From positions 1 to 64,000 of the forward strand of contig NZ_JACJGM010000019.1 of the NCBI RefSeq assembly GCF_015024225.1: DNA of 64,000 nt, read 5' to 3'. The position numbers and the translations under genes were made by a program. The stretch comes from Nocardioides lijunqiniae (GTDB taxonomy: Bacteria; Actinomycetota; Actinomycetes; Propionibacteriales; Nocardioidaceae). The notes under the pieces are model-generated. The model had not been told where the DNA came from. It worked only from the letters and a program-made list of their open reading frames with translations, and made no database searches. Shown here one piece after another: positions 28,630 through 36,946 of this stretch (position 1 is its first letter; every line of letters begins with the position of its first letter).

Positions 28630-29105
28630 GCGACCAGCCGGTCCTGCCGGCGATGATCCGCTCCGAGCGGCTCCGGCTGGTGCTCATGACGCCGGCGGAC
28701 GCCGCCGACATGCGGGCCGGGCGGCACCAGGACCGCTGGCACCCCGACTACCCGCGACCCGACGACGTGGACGCCGCCGGGATGCTGCGCGCGGGTGACA
28801 GCTGGGGGCCGCGGCACGTCGTGCTCGGAGTGCAGGCCGTCGGCAGCATCGGCTGCTACGGCCCTCCCGTCGACGGCGAGACCGAGGTCGGCTACGGGCT
28901 GGTCGAGGCGGCGCGGGGAGCCGGCGTCGCCACGGAGGCCCTGCGCGCGCTGGCCGCCGAGGTGGACGGGGTCGGCGTCCGGCTGCGGGCGGCGGTCGAG
29001 CCGCACAACCGCGCCAGCATGCGGGTCCTGGCGAAGTGCGGCTTCACCCAGCTGCGCGGGAGCGACGAGGACGGCAACCTGGTCATGGCCAGGCCCCAGC
29101 CGTGA
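28626..29105 (+). CDS. GNAT-family N-acetyltransferase
   Basis: 159 residues from GTG 28626, overlapping the previous stop (GTGA). RimJ/RimL-like layout: SERLRLVLMTPADAADM at the N-terminus, the acetyl-CoA-binding segment EVGYGLVEAARGAGVATEALRAL (about 90-112, in place of the usual R/Q-x-x-G-x-G/A), and NRASMRVLAKCGF near the end. The acceptor is unknown. The stop overlaps the next start. Confidence 0.85.
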   Translation: MSDQPVLPAMIRSERLRLVLMTPADAADMRAGRHQDRWHPDYPRPDDVDAAGMLRAGDSWGPRHVVLGVQAVGSIGCYGPPVDGETEVGYGLVEAARGAGVATEALRALAAEVDGVGVRLRAAVEPHNRASMRVLAKCGFTQLRGSDEDGNLVMARPQP

Positions 29106-29893
29106 GCACGCCGCACCTGGTCGCGACCGACCTGGACGGCACGCTGGTGCGCACCGACGGCACCGTCTCCCCGCGCTCGGCGCGGGTGCTGGCCGACCTC
29201 GACGCCCGCGGCGTGCCGGTGGTCTTCGTCACCGCCCGGCCCCTGCGCTGGATGGACGAGCTGTGGCCGATGGTCGGCGCCCACGGACTGGCGATCGTCT
29301 CCAACGGCGCGATCCTCTACGACGTCACGAACCGCGCCGTGCGCGAGGTCCGCGGCCTGGAGCCCGCGGCCGGCCTCGCCGTGGTCGACGCCATCGCCGC
29401 GGCGCTGCCGTCGGCGACGTTCGCCATCGAGTCCGTCGACGGCCTCCGGGTGGACGAGCGCTACGTCGACGTCGAGGGCACGGGGGAGGAGACCGCGCGC
29501 GGCCCGCTCGCCGAGCTGTGGACCGCCCCCGCCGTCAAGCTGCTGGTGCGCGACCTCGACGCGGACCCGGACGAGCTGCGCCGCGGGGTCGTCGGCGCCG
29601 TGGGCGAGGCGGCGATCGCCACGTGGTCGGTCGACCACCTCCTGGAGATCAGCGCGCCCGGCGTCACCAAGGCGGCCACCCTCGCCCGGGTCGCCGCCGA
29701 GCTCGGCGTGGACGCCGCCGACGTCGTCGCCTTCGGGGACATGCCCAACGACCTGCCGATGCTGCGGTGGGCCGGCACGCCGTTCGCCGTGGCCAACGCC
29801 CACCCCGACGTGGTCGCCGCCGCCGGACGGCTCGCACCGAGCAACGACGAGGACGGCGTGGCGCGGGTGCTCGAGGAGCTCTTCGGCCTGTGA
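29102..29893 (+). CDS. HAD-superfamily hydrolase (Cof-type), second copy
   Basis: 263 residues from GTG 29102 (GTGA overlap). Motifs: ATDLDGTLVRTDG, VVFVTARPLRWMDE, SNGAILYD, APGVTKAATLARVAAELGV and FGDMPNDLPML. The same family as the gene at 27796, but clearly diverged, so an old duplication or independent recruitment. It ends the serS operon. Confidence 0.87.
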   Translation: MSTPHLVATDLDGTLVRTDGTVSPRSARVLADLDARGVPVVFVTARPLRWMDELWPMVGAHGLAIVSNGAILYDVTNRAVREVRGLEPAAGLAVVDAIAAALPSATFAIESVDGLRVDERYVDVEGTGEETARGPLAELWTAPAVKLLVRDLDADPDELRRGVVGAVGEAAIATWSVDHLLEISAPGVTKAATLARVAAELGVDAADVVAFGDMPNDLPMLRWAGTPFAVANAHPDVVAAAGRLAPSNDEDGVARVLEELFGL

Positions 29894-29937
29894 GCGGGCG
29901 TTCCTCGACTGGTGCGCGCGACCACCGATCTGTTGTG

Positions 29938-30594
29938 ATGGTGCCCGTGCTCGCCTCCGTACGCCGTCTGCTCCTCGCCGCGCTCGTGGTGGGCTGCTTC
30001 GTCACGGTGGGCGCCGCCCCGGCCCAGGCCGCGTGCAGCTGCGCCGAGGCCGCGACGCCCCTGATGTCGCGCATCAAGGCCGCCGACGCGGTCTTCGTCG
30101 GCACCGTCACCGCCGTCGAGCGGCCCTCCCCCGCGCCGTCGGCCGGGGTCGGCGCCGCGGCGCGGGTGTTCACCCAGCAGGTCGAGGCCGAGACCGTCTA
30201 CAAGGGCCGCGTCGACGAGCCGGCGCAGGTCGTCACGACGACCCCGCAGGTCCGGCCGACGTGCGGGCTGGGCCGTCTCGTGAGCGGCGAGCGCTACGTC
30301 TTCCTGGTGCAGGCCGCCAGCGGCACCACCGCCGAGAGCTGGGCCGACGACGGCTGCGCCGGCACCCGGCTGGCGACCGACGCCTACGTCGCCCAGGTGG
30401 AGGAGGTCCTCGGCAGCGGTGACCCCGTCACGCCGCCCCCGCCCCCACCCGCGGCGGTGCTGACCGACGTCGACACCGCCGAGCCGGCGGCGTTCGGACG
30501 TGCGGTCGCGCCCGGCCTCGCGCTGGCCCTGGTGGGGCTGCTCGGGCTGGTGCTGGTGTCGTGGCTGCGCGCGCGCCGCGGCCAGGACCTCTGA
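29938..30594 (+). CDS. Secreted or membrane-anchored netrin/TIMP-like (NTR) domain protein
   Basis: 218 residues. Signal peptide at about 1-31 (LLLAALVVGCFVTVGAAPAQA), with cleavage before ACSC. The mature start CSCA, strands AVFVGTVTAVE and YKGRVDEPAQVVTT, and later CGLGRLVSGERYVFLVQ and DDGCAGTRL resemble bacterial NTR/tissue-inhibitor-like beta barrels with paired cysteines. A Pro-rich linker (TPPPPPP) and a C-terminal transmembrane helix with an RARRG tail (about 188-215) anchor it, so it is probably type I on the surface. Function unknown. Confidence 0.7.
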   Translation: MVPVLASVRRLLLAALVVGCFVTVGAAPAQAACSCAEAATPLMSRIKAADAVFVGTVTAVERPSPAPSAGVGAAARVFTQQVEAETVYKGRVDEPAQVVTTTPQVRPTCGLGRLVSGERYVFLVQAASGTTAESWADDGCAGTRLATDAYVAQVEEVLGSGDPVTPPPPPPAAVLTDVDTAEPAAFGRAVAPGLALALVGLLGLVLVSWLRARRGQDL

Positions 30595-30612
30595 CGAGGC
30601 CCGCGAGAGGAC

Positions 30613-31209
30613 CTAGAGGTACATCCCGCCGGAGCTGCCCGGCCGCTGGTCCTCGTCCGGCTGCGGCGGCCCCGCGGCCTGCGGCGGCTGACCGCCCATG
30701 CCGGCCGGCAGCGCGCGGCGCATCTCCTCGAACTGGGCGCGTGCGGCCATCTGCTGGGCGTACATCGCGGTCTGGATGCCGTGGAAGAGCCCCTCGAGCC
30801 AGCCGACCAGCTGGGCCTGGGCGATCCGCAGCTCGCCGTCGGAGGGCGTGGCCTCGTCGGTGAAGGGCAGCGTCAGCCGGTCGAGCTCCTCGATCAGCTC
30901 GGGCGCGAGACCCGCTTCCAGCTCCTTGATCGAGGCCTGGTGGATGTCCTTGAGGCGGTTGCGGCTGGCCTCGTCGAGCGGGGCGGACTTCACCTCCTCG
31001 AGCAGCTGACGGATCATGCTGCCGATCCGCATGACCTTCGCGGGCTGCTCCACCAGCTCGGTCAGCGGCCGGGACCCCTCGCCGTCGTGGTCCCCGTCGC
31101 CGTCCTCGTCGCCGGCCTGGGCCAGCGCCGACGCCGGCAGCGTGCCGATCGGCTTCCCGTCGGGACCGACGATGACCACCTGCTGCTCCTGCTCGGGCTG
31201 CTCGCTCAT
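30613..31209 (-). CDS. bpa: Bacterial proteasome activator Bpa
   Basis: 198 residues from ATG 31209, three codons inside a slightly longer reading. The start VVIVGPDGKPIGTLP and the helical core (LLEEVKSAPLDEASRNRLKDIHQASIKELE, GLAPELIEELDRL and WLEGLFHGIQTAMYAQQMAARAQFEEMRRALP in substance) match the ATP-independent activator of the actinobacterial 20S proteasome (Rv3780 type). These form a dodecameric ring of four-helix bundles and deliver unfolded proteins. The C-terminus is GMYL; mycobacterial Bpa ends GQYL, which docks into the 20S pockets. Convergent with the NTR protein gene, 18 bp apart. Confidence 0.9.
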   Translation of the reverse strand: MSEQPEQEQQVVIVGPDGKPIGTLPASALAQAGDEDGDGDHDGEGSRPLTELVEQPAKVMRIGSMIRQLLEEVKSAPLDEASRNRLKDIHQASIKELEAGLAPELIEELDRLTLPFTDEATPSDGELRIAQAQLVGWLEGLFHGIQTAMYAQQMAARAQFEEMRRALPAGMGGQPPQAAGPPQPDEDQRPGSSGGMYL

Positions 31210-31339
31210 GCAGGCCACCCTATGCGGCGGGTGGGCGGCTGCTCGCCGGGTCCGCAGGACACCGCCACCTGGTCACAACCTTCGCGGCCCGGGCGGAGTC
31301 TCCCCTCGGACAGGCGCGACACCGACGTGAGGAACCCCC

Positions 31340-32110
31340 ATGAGCTCTCGCCCCGCCAGCACGACCCGCCGCTCCGAAGGGGGAGCGGTCCGTCGCGCCC
31401 CGGCCCTGGTGGGTGCCGGCCTGCTCGTCGCCGCCGCTGTCGCCGTCCCGGTGGTGATCCGCGACGGCGGGGACGCCGGCTCGACACCGGCCGCCTCGTC
31501 GTCGGTGAGTGAGGCGGGGGTGCGGGCAGCCCGCGAGGAGGACGGCGCGTCGATCCCGCTCCGTGACTTCCCGCTCGACCGCGGCTGGCCGGAGGCCTAC
31601 GGCGAGAGCGCGGTCAACGGTCCCGACCCCGGCGCCGGGGGCATCTCGATGCCCGAGGGTCACTGCCAGGAGGGGGTGCTGTTCGACTCGGGCTACGCCG
31701 ACAAGCTCTCGGCCTACGTCACCTCCGGACGGGTCAGTCTCACCCGCGAGATCCTCCGCTATCCCGACCCTCGACGTGCGCGGTCGACCCTGCGCTCGCT
31801 CCGCAGCGCGGTGGCGGCCTGTGACGACCTCGACGACGCCTACGCGCCGGGGGTGGCCTACTCGGCGCAGGTCTTCCACAGGATCGACGCGGCGAACGCC
31901 GCCGAAGGGGTCGTGACGCTCACCTTCGCCTACACCGCGCCCGACTCGACGCCGTTCAGCGTCATCTACCAGTTCGCCAGGGTGGGCGACCTCATCTACG
32001 GGAGCAACCGCTACGGCCCCTGGACCGCGAGGTCCGCGCGCCGCGGCGTCGTGTCCCTGGACGCCGACAACGCGGCGCTCACCCGACTGCTGCCCCGGGT
32101 CGAGGGCTAG
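31340..32110 (+). CDS. Membrane-anchored extracellular protein, PknH-sensor-like
   Basis: 256 residues. A basic N-terminus and one transmembrane segment (about 20-42) precede an extracellular domain. That domain has EGVLFDSGYADKLSAYVTSGRVSL, PDPRRARSTLRSLRSAVAACDDL and a strand-rich end (VVTLTFAYTAPDSTPFSVIYQFARVGDLIY, in substance). Two cysteines, HCQEG and AACDD, could pair. The Arg/Ala helix followed by beta strands resembles PknH-type sensor domains of actinobacterial lipoproteins. This is a low-certainty fold guess; the ligand is unknown. Confidence 0.55.
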   Translation: MSSRPASTTRRSEGGAVRRAPALVGAGLLVAAAVAVPVVIRDGGDAGSTPAASSSVSEAGVRAAREEDGASIPLRDFPLDRGWPEAYGESAVNGPDPGAGGISMPEGHCQEGVLFDSGYADKLSAYVTSGRVSLTREILRYPDPRRARSTLRSLRSAVAACDDLDDAYAPGVAYSAQVFHRIDAANAAEGVVTLTFAYTAPDSTPFSVIYQFARVGDLIYGSNRYGPWTARSARRGVVSLDADNAALTRLLPRVEG

Positions 32111-32128
32111 GCGGGCACCGGGTAGGTC

Positions 32129-33106
32129 TCAGACCGTCAGCACGATCTTGCCGGTGTGCTCGCCGGACTCCATGAGCGCGTGGGCGGCGGCGGCGTCCTC
32201 GAGGGGCATCGTGCCGTGGACCACGGGGCGGACCAGGCCCTCGGCGACCAGCGGCCAGACGTGCTCGACGAGCGCGGCGCAGATCGCGGCCTTCTCACCG
32301 ACCGGCCGCGAGCGCAGCGAGGTGGCGACGACGGCGCCGCGCTTGCGCAGCAGCGCGCCGATGTCGAGCTCGCCCTTGCTGCCGCCCTGCATGCCGATGA
32401 TGACCAGGCGGCCCTCGAGGGCGAGCGCGTCGACGTTGCGGCCGAGGTACTTGGCGCCCATGTTGTCGAGGATGACGTCCACGCCGGCGCCGTCGGTGAC
32501 CTCCTTGACGACCTCGACGAAGTCCTGGTCGCGGTAGTTGATCGTCACGTCGGCGCCCAGCGCCGCGCACGCGGCCAGCTTGTCCGGTGTGCCGCCGGTG
32601 GTGAGCACCCGGGCACCGAGCTGGGCGGCGAGCTGGATGGCGAAGGTGCCGATGCCGCCCGCGCCGCCGTGGACCAGGAAGGTCTCGGTCGGCTTCAGCC
32701 CGGCCACCATGAAGACGTTGGACCACACGGTGGCGGCGACCTCCGGGATCGCGGCGGCGGTGACCAGGTCGACGCCCTCGGGCACGGGCATGACCTGGCC
32801 GGCGGGTACGACGACGCGCGAGGCGTAGCCGCCGCCGGCGAGCAGCGCGCACACCTCGTCGCCGACCGCCCAGCCCTCGACGCCCTCGCCGAGCGCGGCG
32901 ACGGTGCCGCTGCACTCGAGCCCGATGATCTCGGACGCCCCCGGTGGCGGCGGGTAGAAGCCCTGGCGCTGGAGCGTGTCAGCCCGGTTGACGGCGGTCG
33001 CGGCGACCGCGATCGCGATCTCGCCGGGGCCGGGCTCCACGTCGGGCACCTCGGAGACGGACAGGACCTCGGGGCCACCGGCTTCGGCGGCGATCACGGC
33101 GCGCAT
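32129..33106 (-). CDS. Zinc-type alcohol dehydrogenase-like NAD(P)H quinone oxidoreductase
   Basis: 325 residues of the medium-chain dehydrogenase/quinone reductase group. The catalytic-domain start includes EVPDVEPGPGEIAIAVAATAVNRADTLQRQGFYPPPPG (family signature NRADTLQR-G-YPPPPG). The nucleotide-binding turn is VHGGAGGIGTFAIQLA. It lacks the structural-zinc cysteine cluster, as expected for quinone oxidoreductases (PIG3/TP53I3-like). Last gene of the MobA-like/DUF6457 operon, 13 bp behind its neighbour. Confidence 0.9.
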   Translation of the reverse strand: MRAVIAAEAGGPEVLSVSEVPDVEPGPGEIAIAVAATAVNRADTLQRQGFYPPPPGASEIIGLECSGTVAALGEGVEGWAVGDEVCALLAGGGYASRVVVPAGQVMPVPEGVDLVTAAAIPEVAATVWSNVFMVAGLKPTETFLVHGGAGGIGTFAIQLAAQLGARVLTTGGTPDKLAACAALGADVTINYRDQDFVEVVKEVTDGAGVDVILDNMGAKYLGRNVDALALEGRLVIIGMQGGSKGELDIGALLRKRGAVVATSLRSRPVGEKAAICAALVEHVWPLVAEGLVRPVVHGTMPLEDAAAAHALMESGEHTGKIVLTV

Positions 33107-33119
33107 GCGAGCCAGTCTG

Positions 33120-33443
33120 TCAGGCCTCGAAACGCTCGTCGGAGTGGTCGACCGCGCTGTCGTCGGGCACGGGCTCGTCGACGTCGAGGGGGTCGCGGAA
33201 GCCCGCCGGGCGGTCCCAGCCCTCGGCCAGTGACTGCGCCAGCGCGGCCAGCCGCTCGACCCGCTCCGGGTCGGCGCCCTGGGCGCCGGCGGCGTAGCCG
33301 AGGAGGTAGGAGGTCACGGGGCCGGCCGTGCGCTCGACGTTCTCGACGGCGATGTCGCTGAGGTCCCTGAGCAGTCCTTCGTCGACCTCGGTCTCGACGT
33401 CGAGCACGTCGCAGAGCTCGTCGATCCAGTCGTGGAGGTTCAC
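33120..33443 (-). CDS. DUF6457 family protein
   Basis: 107 residues, acidic and helical: LHDWIDELCDVLDVETEVDEGLLRDLSDIAVENVERTAGPVTSYLLGYAAG in substance, with the family's DWxxxLC start and VxRPAGPVTxYLxGxAxG core. These proteins sit beside or are fused to MobA-like nucleotidyltransferases in actinobacteria. That holds here, where the MobA-like gene lies immediately upstream. A molybdenum-cofactor role is inferred from this context. Confidence 0.8.
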   Translation of the reverse strand: MNLHDWIDELCDVLDVETEVDEGLLRDLSDIAVENVERTAGPVTSYLLGYAAGAQGADPERVERLAALAQSLAEGWDRPAGFRDPLDVDEPVPDDSAVDHSDERFEA

Positions 33444-33498
33444 GCTCCCAGACTCCCCACAGACGCGCGGGGCCGCAACCCCCTTCCGGCGCGTCGGC

Positions 33499-34074
33499 TC
33501 ACGAGAGGTCGCGCAGGTCCGCCCAGGTGTCGACGTCGCGGTGCTCCTCGCCGACGGCGGCGACCTCGGCCAGGTCCAGTCCCGACAGCAGCCGGTGCAG
33601 CGGCAGGTCGTGCTGCTCCTCGTGGCCCGGGCGGACCGCGTCGAGGCGCGCCACGTCGAGCACGAGCGCGAGCTGACGGCGGCCGTCGGGGTCGACGAGC
33701 GCCGCCCCGTCGCCGTGGCCCGCGGCGGCCGTGAGCAGCCGGCGGAACGTGCGCGCGTCGAGGCGAGGCATGTCGACCGCCAGCACCGCGAGGTACGCCG
33801 TGCGGTGCAGCAGGGCGTCGCGCCCGGTGAGCAGCGCGGCGACCGGACCGCCGTAGCGCGGGGACTCGAAGGTGAACGTCACGGGCCGCTCTGTCGGGAC
33901 CGGCTCGCCGACCACGACCACCTCGGTCGCGTCGATGAGGGCGTCGAGCGCGTGGGCGAGCAGGGTGCGCCCGGCGATCTCCACCGACGCCTTGTCCACG
34001 CCGCCGAGCCGGGCCGCGCGGCCGCCCGCGAGGATCACCGCGCTGAAGGGGGCGAGCCCCGGGTCCACGTCCAC
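33499..34074 (-). CDS. MobA-like molybdenum cofactor nucleotidyltransferase
   Basis: 191 residues from GTG 34074; GTG 34068 is an equal alternative. The NTP-transferase signature AVILAGGRAARLGGVDKASVEIAG is at the N-terminus. LAVLAVDMPRLDARTFRRLL is the metal-binding region. It would attach GMP (or CMP) to molybdopterin. No other Mo-cofactor gene is in the window. The adjacent DUF6457 protein supports the assignment. It is divergent from the amidase gene, about 58 bp between starts. Confidence 0.82.
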   Translation of the reverse strand: MDVDPGLAPFSAVILAGGRAARLGGVDKASVEIAGRTLLAHALDALIDATEVVVVGEPVPTERPVTFTFESPRYGGPVAALLTGRDALLHRTAYLAVLAVDMPRLDARTFRRLLTAAAGHGDGAALVDPDGRRQLALVLDVARLDAVRPGHEEQHDLPLHRLLSGLDLAEVAAVGEEHRDVDTWADLRDLS

Positions 34075-34132
34075 CCCTGGAGTCTCCCACCGCGGACCGC
34101 GCCGGGCCGGGCCACCGTGGCAGTCTGGGGCG

Positions 34133-34912
34133 GTGACCTCCACCACCGCCGGCGAGCTGCGCGTCGCCCTCGTGCAGGAGGCCGCGGGCCTCGACCCCGT
34201 CGGCAACCGTGCCCGGCTCGAGCCGGCGACCCCCGCGGACGCCGACCTCGTCGTCTTCCCCGAGGCGTTCGCGCGCGACTTCGGCGAGGCCGGCTCCGAC
34301 GTGGGTCCCTTCGCCGAGCCGGTCGACGGGCCGTTCGCCCGGGAGCTCGAGCGGGTGGCCGCCCAGCGCGGGACCACGCTGGTCGCCGGCATGTTCGAGG
34401 CCAGCCAGGACCCGGCGCGGCCGTGGAACACCCTGCTGGTGCGGGGCGCCGCGACGGCGGCCTACCGCAAGGTGCACCTCTACGACTCCTTCGGCTACCG
34501 CGAGTCCGACCGGCTGCTCGCCGGGCCGGTCGAGCCCACCGTGGTCGACGTGGCGGGCTTCTCGGTGGGGCTGCTCACCTGCTACGACCTGCGCTTCCCG
34601 GAGCTGGCCCGCGCGCTGGTGGACCGGGGGGCGGAGGTGCTCGTCGTGCCCGCCGCCTGGGTGGCCGGCGAGCGCAAGGTCGACCACTGGCGCACCCTGG
34701 TGCGGGCCCGTGCAATCGAGAACACCGTGTTCGTGGCCGCCGCCGGGCAGCCCGGGCCGCGCTACAGCGGTCACTCGCTGGTCGTCGACCCGATGGGCGA
34801 CGTGCTCGCCGAGGCCGCGGACGGTCCCGCCGTCCTGCGGGCGACCCTCACGCGCACGGCCCTCGACCAGGCCCGTCGTACCAACCCCTCGCTGTCCAAC
34901 CGCCGTCTGTAG
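34133..34912 (+). CDS. Carbon-nitrogen hydrolase (nitrilase superfamily amidase)
   Basis: 259 residues from GTG 34133. The catalytic triad is visible: Glu44 in VVFPEAFA, Lys113 in YRKVHLYD and Cys150 in LLTCYDLRFPE. A second Glu region, VVPAAWVAGERKVDHW, follows. The YDSFGYRESD loop resembles omega-amidase/Nit-type enzymes (deaminated glutathione amidase group), but the substrate is not certain. The next gene starts 11 bp after its stop. Confidence 0.9.
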   Translation: MTSTTAGELRVALVQEAAGLDPVGNRARLEPATPADADLVVFPEAFARDFGEAGSDVGPFAEPVDGPFARELERVAAQRGTTLVAGMFEASQDPARPWNTLLVRGAATAAYRKVHLYDSFGYRESDRLLAGPVEPTVVDVAGFSVGLLTCYDLRFPELARALVDRGAEVLVVPAAWVAGERKVDHWRTLVRARAIENTVFVAAAGQPGPRYSGHSLVVDPMGDVLAEAADGPAVLRATLTRTALDQARRTNPSLSNRRL

Positions 34913-34923
34913 CCTGTTCCTCC

Positions 34924-35964
34924 GTGTCCAGGTCCGCCGCTCGTCGCCGCGAACCCGACCCGCGCAGCGGCTGGCGGGGACGGGTCGCCGGCATCGGCGA
35001 CAGCCGGGTCCCGGTCAGCGCCTTCCTCGCGCTGGTGGGAGCCGGGCTCGCCGCGCTGGTCGCCGGCGTGCTCACCGTGGGACCCGACTGGGTGCCCGGG
35101 ATCGGCGCGGTCGTCATCGCCAGCGCCTACTCGTGGGCGCTCGCCGCGCGCACGGGCGGCCGCCCGGTCGTCTACGGCACGCTGGCCATCGCGCTCGGCG
35201 TGGTGGTCCTGGTCAGTGACGAGGCCTACCTGCGCACCGGCGCCGCGGTGATGACCTGCGTCGTCTCGTCGGTGCTGGGGGTGATGGCCACCGTGCCCGC
35301 CGTCCGGTTCGTCGAGGCGGCGCGCGAGTGCGTGATCGCGATCGTCATCGCCTGCATCGGCGCGCTGGCCACCGTGGGCTTCGAGCCCACGATCACGGTC
35401 GTGGAGTTCGAGTACGCCACCTTCGGCCTCGGGCTCGTGGCGGCGTTCGCGGTCGTCTACCGGCTCGGCGCCGGTCTGCACGGCCTGGGCCGTCGCGGGG
35501 TCGCGATCGTGCTCGTCGGGATGCTGGTCCTGGCAGTCACGCTGCTCTACGCCGAGCTCCTGCGCCGCTACGGGACCCCCGGCCTCGTCGAGTCGCTCCT
35601 CGACGTCGTGCGCTGGAGCCGGGAGAGCCTCGGCGCCTTCCCCCGCCCCATCGAGACCGTGCTCGGCATCCCGGCGCTGGCCTGGGGCTGCCACATGCGC
35701 GCCCGCCGGCGCCAGGGCTGGTGGGTCTGCGCCTTCGGGGTCGCCGCGACCTCGGCGGTGGCCAACTCGCTGGCCAACCCCGCGATCACGCTGCGCGAGA
35801 GCGGCCTCTCGGTGGTCTACGGGCTGGTGGTGGGCCTGCTGATCGGCTTCGTGGTGATCCGCGTCGACCTGCGCGTCACCGGCTCCGCCGGCCGCCGCAG
35901 CCGCCGTGCCGAGGAGGCCGCGGCCATCCGGCCCGAGCCCGCCCGCTTCAGCGCGCTCTACTGA
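34924..35964 (+). CDS. Polytopic membrane protein, unknown function
   Basis: 346 residues from GTG 34924. About nine hydrophobic segments cover residues 33-330, with a basic N-terminus and an Arg/Ala/Glu-rich cytoplasmic tail. A WSRESLGAFPRPIETVLG loop connects the halves. I recognise no transporter motif. It starts 11 bp behind the amidase and may be co-transcribed. Confidence 0.7.
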   Translation: MSRSAARRREPDPRSGWRGRVAGIGDSRVPVSAFLALVGAGLAALVAGVLTVGPDWVPGIGAVVIASAYSWALAARTGGRPVVYGTLAIALGVVVLVSDEAYLRTGAAVMTCVVSSVLGVMATVPAVRFVEAARECVIAIVIACIGALATVGFEPTITVVEFEYATFGLGLVAAFAVVYRLGAGLHGLGRRGVAIVLVGMLVLAVTLLYAELLRRYGTPGLVESLLDVVRWSRESLGAFPRPIETVLGIPALAWGCHMRARRRQGWWVCAFGVAATSAVANSLANPAITLRESGLSVVYGLVVGLLIGFVVIRVDLRVTGSAGRRSRRAEEAAAIRPEPARFSALY

Positions 35965-36035
35965 GGCGGTGCCGACTCTGGTGCCGACCCGGGACCGACT
36001 GCGGCGTACCTGTCGGTAACGGCTAGCGTGCCGGC

Positions 36036-36272
36036 ATGGCCCGTGAACAGGTGACCGAGATCCTCGCCGAGATGGTGGCCAACGTGCTGTCCCTGACGGT
36101 CGCCGCCGGCGACGCCGTGGCGCCCGGCGACACCGTCGTGCTGCTGGAGTCGATGAAGATGGAGATCCCGGTCCTGGTCGAGATCTCCGGCACGGTCCGC
36201 GCCGTGCGGGTCGCCCCCGGCGACGTGGTCCAGGAGGGCGACGTCCTCGTCGAGCTCACGCCCGACGCCTGA
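36036..36272 (+). CDS. Biotin/lipoyl attachment domain protein (BCCP-like)
   Basis: 78 residues forming one biotinyl domain. The attachment motif is ESMKME with Lys41, followed by strands IPVLVEISGTVRAVRVAPGDVVQEGD. Such free carriers act with separate carboxylase subunits (acetyl- or propionyl-CoA carboxylases in actinobacteria), but no carboxylase subunit or biotin ligase gene is adjacent. Length matches the small stand-alone carriers of this class. Confidence 0.9.
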   Translation: MAREQVTEILAEMVANVLSLTVAAGDAVAPGDTVVLLESMKMEIPVLVEISGTVRAVRVAPGDVVQEGDVLVELTPDA

Positions 36273-36290
36273 CCGGCCGCCCAGCTTCGG

Positions 36291-36379
36291 CAGAGGGGGC
36301 GGGATTCGAACCCGCGGCTGACATCTCTGCCAGCGACCGCTTTCAAGGCGGTTCCGATCGGCCACTCCGGCACCCCTCC
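36291..36379 (-). tRNA. tRNA-Ser(UGA)
   Basis: 89 nt on the minus strand. Acceptor stem GGAGGGG with CCCCTCT (one G-U closing pair), T-arm GCGGGTTCGAATCCCGC, anticodon arm CCGCCTTGAAAGCGG reading TGA, and the long variable arm expected of serine tRNAs. Discriminator G73; CCA not encoded. Confidence 0.93.
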
Positions 36380-36440
36380 GTGCACGCCGAGGCGTACGGC
36401 GGGCCAGTCTAGGCCGCGCGGGGGCGGGTGGGGCCTGCGC

Positions 36441-36866
36441 CTACTCCGAGCCGCCCAGCTCGATCTCGACGTCGTCGTAGGCCAGGTCGTGGAGGCGCTG
36501 GACGTGCCGGCCGATGTCGACGAGCAGCCGCTTGGCCTCGAGCCGCACCGCCTCCGGGTCCGCGCTCTCGAGCACCCGCGGACCCAGCGAGCCGAGGCGG
36601 GCGAGCAGCGTGTTGCGCTCCCGGAACGCCGACCCGCCGCGCGCGGCGAGCCAGCCGTCGTCCGGCGAGCTGGTCTCGCCGACCAGGGCGTCGCGCACGA
36701 CCGCCATCCGCCGGCGCACGACCCAGCGCCAGTTGCCCAGCGCCGGCCCCTCGCGGCGGGGTGCGTCCAGCGCCGCGTCGAGGGCGCGCATCGCGCCGGC
36801 CAGGCCAGGGGTGACGGCGCCCACGACTGCCTCCCGGGGTCCGACGCGCGGTGGACCTCCGAGCAT
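36441..36866 (-). CDS. Helical protein of unknown function
   Basis: 141 residues from ATG 36866, chosen because GGGAGG lies just upstream; the longer open frame overlaps the divergent gene's promoter. Mostly alpha-helical and Arg/Ala/Leu-rich, with NWRWVVRRRMAVVRDALVGE, RERNTLLARLGSLGPRVLES and an acidic end DDVEIELGGSE. I recognise no domain. It is divergent from the gene at 36947, 80 bp apart, and its end is close to tRNA-Ser. Confidence 0.6.
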   Translation of the reverse strand: MLGGPPRVGPREAVVGAVTPGLAGAMRALDAALDAPRREGPALGNWRWVVRRRMAVVRDALVGETSSPDDGWLAARGGSAFRERNTLLARLGSLGPRVLESADPEAVRLEAKRLLVDIGRHVQRLHDLAYDDVEIELGGSE

Positions 36867-36946
36867 GACCCTCCCGCGAGGTCCCGGCAAGAGCGCGGCG
36901 GCATCGGATTGCGCGGTCCCGGCCGGCGTTGTGTTGAATTCTCCCC

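Noticed and set aside
33328..35964. 878-residue plus frame running through MobA-like, amidase and membrane protein genes
   Set aside because: Only the last 346 residues have credible membrane protein composition. The rest is shadow of the neighbouring genes.
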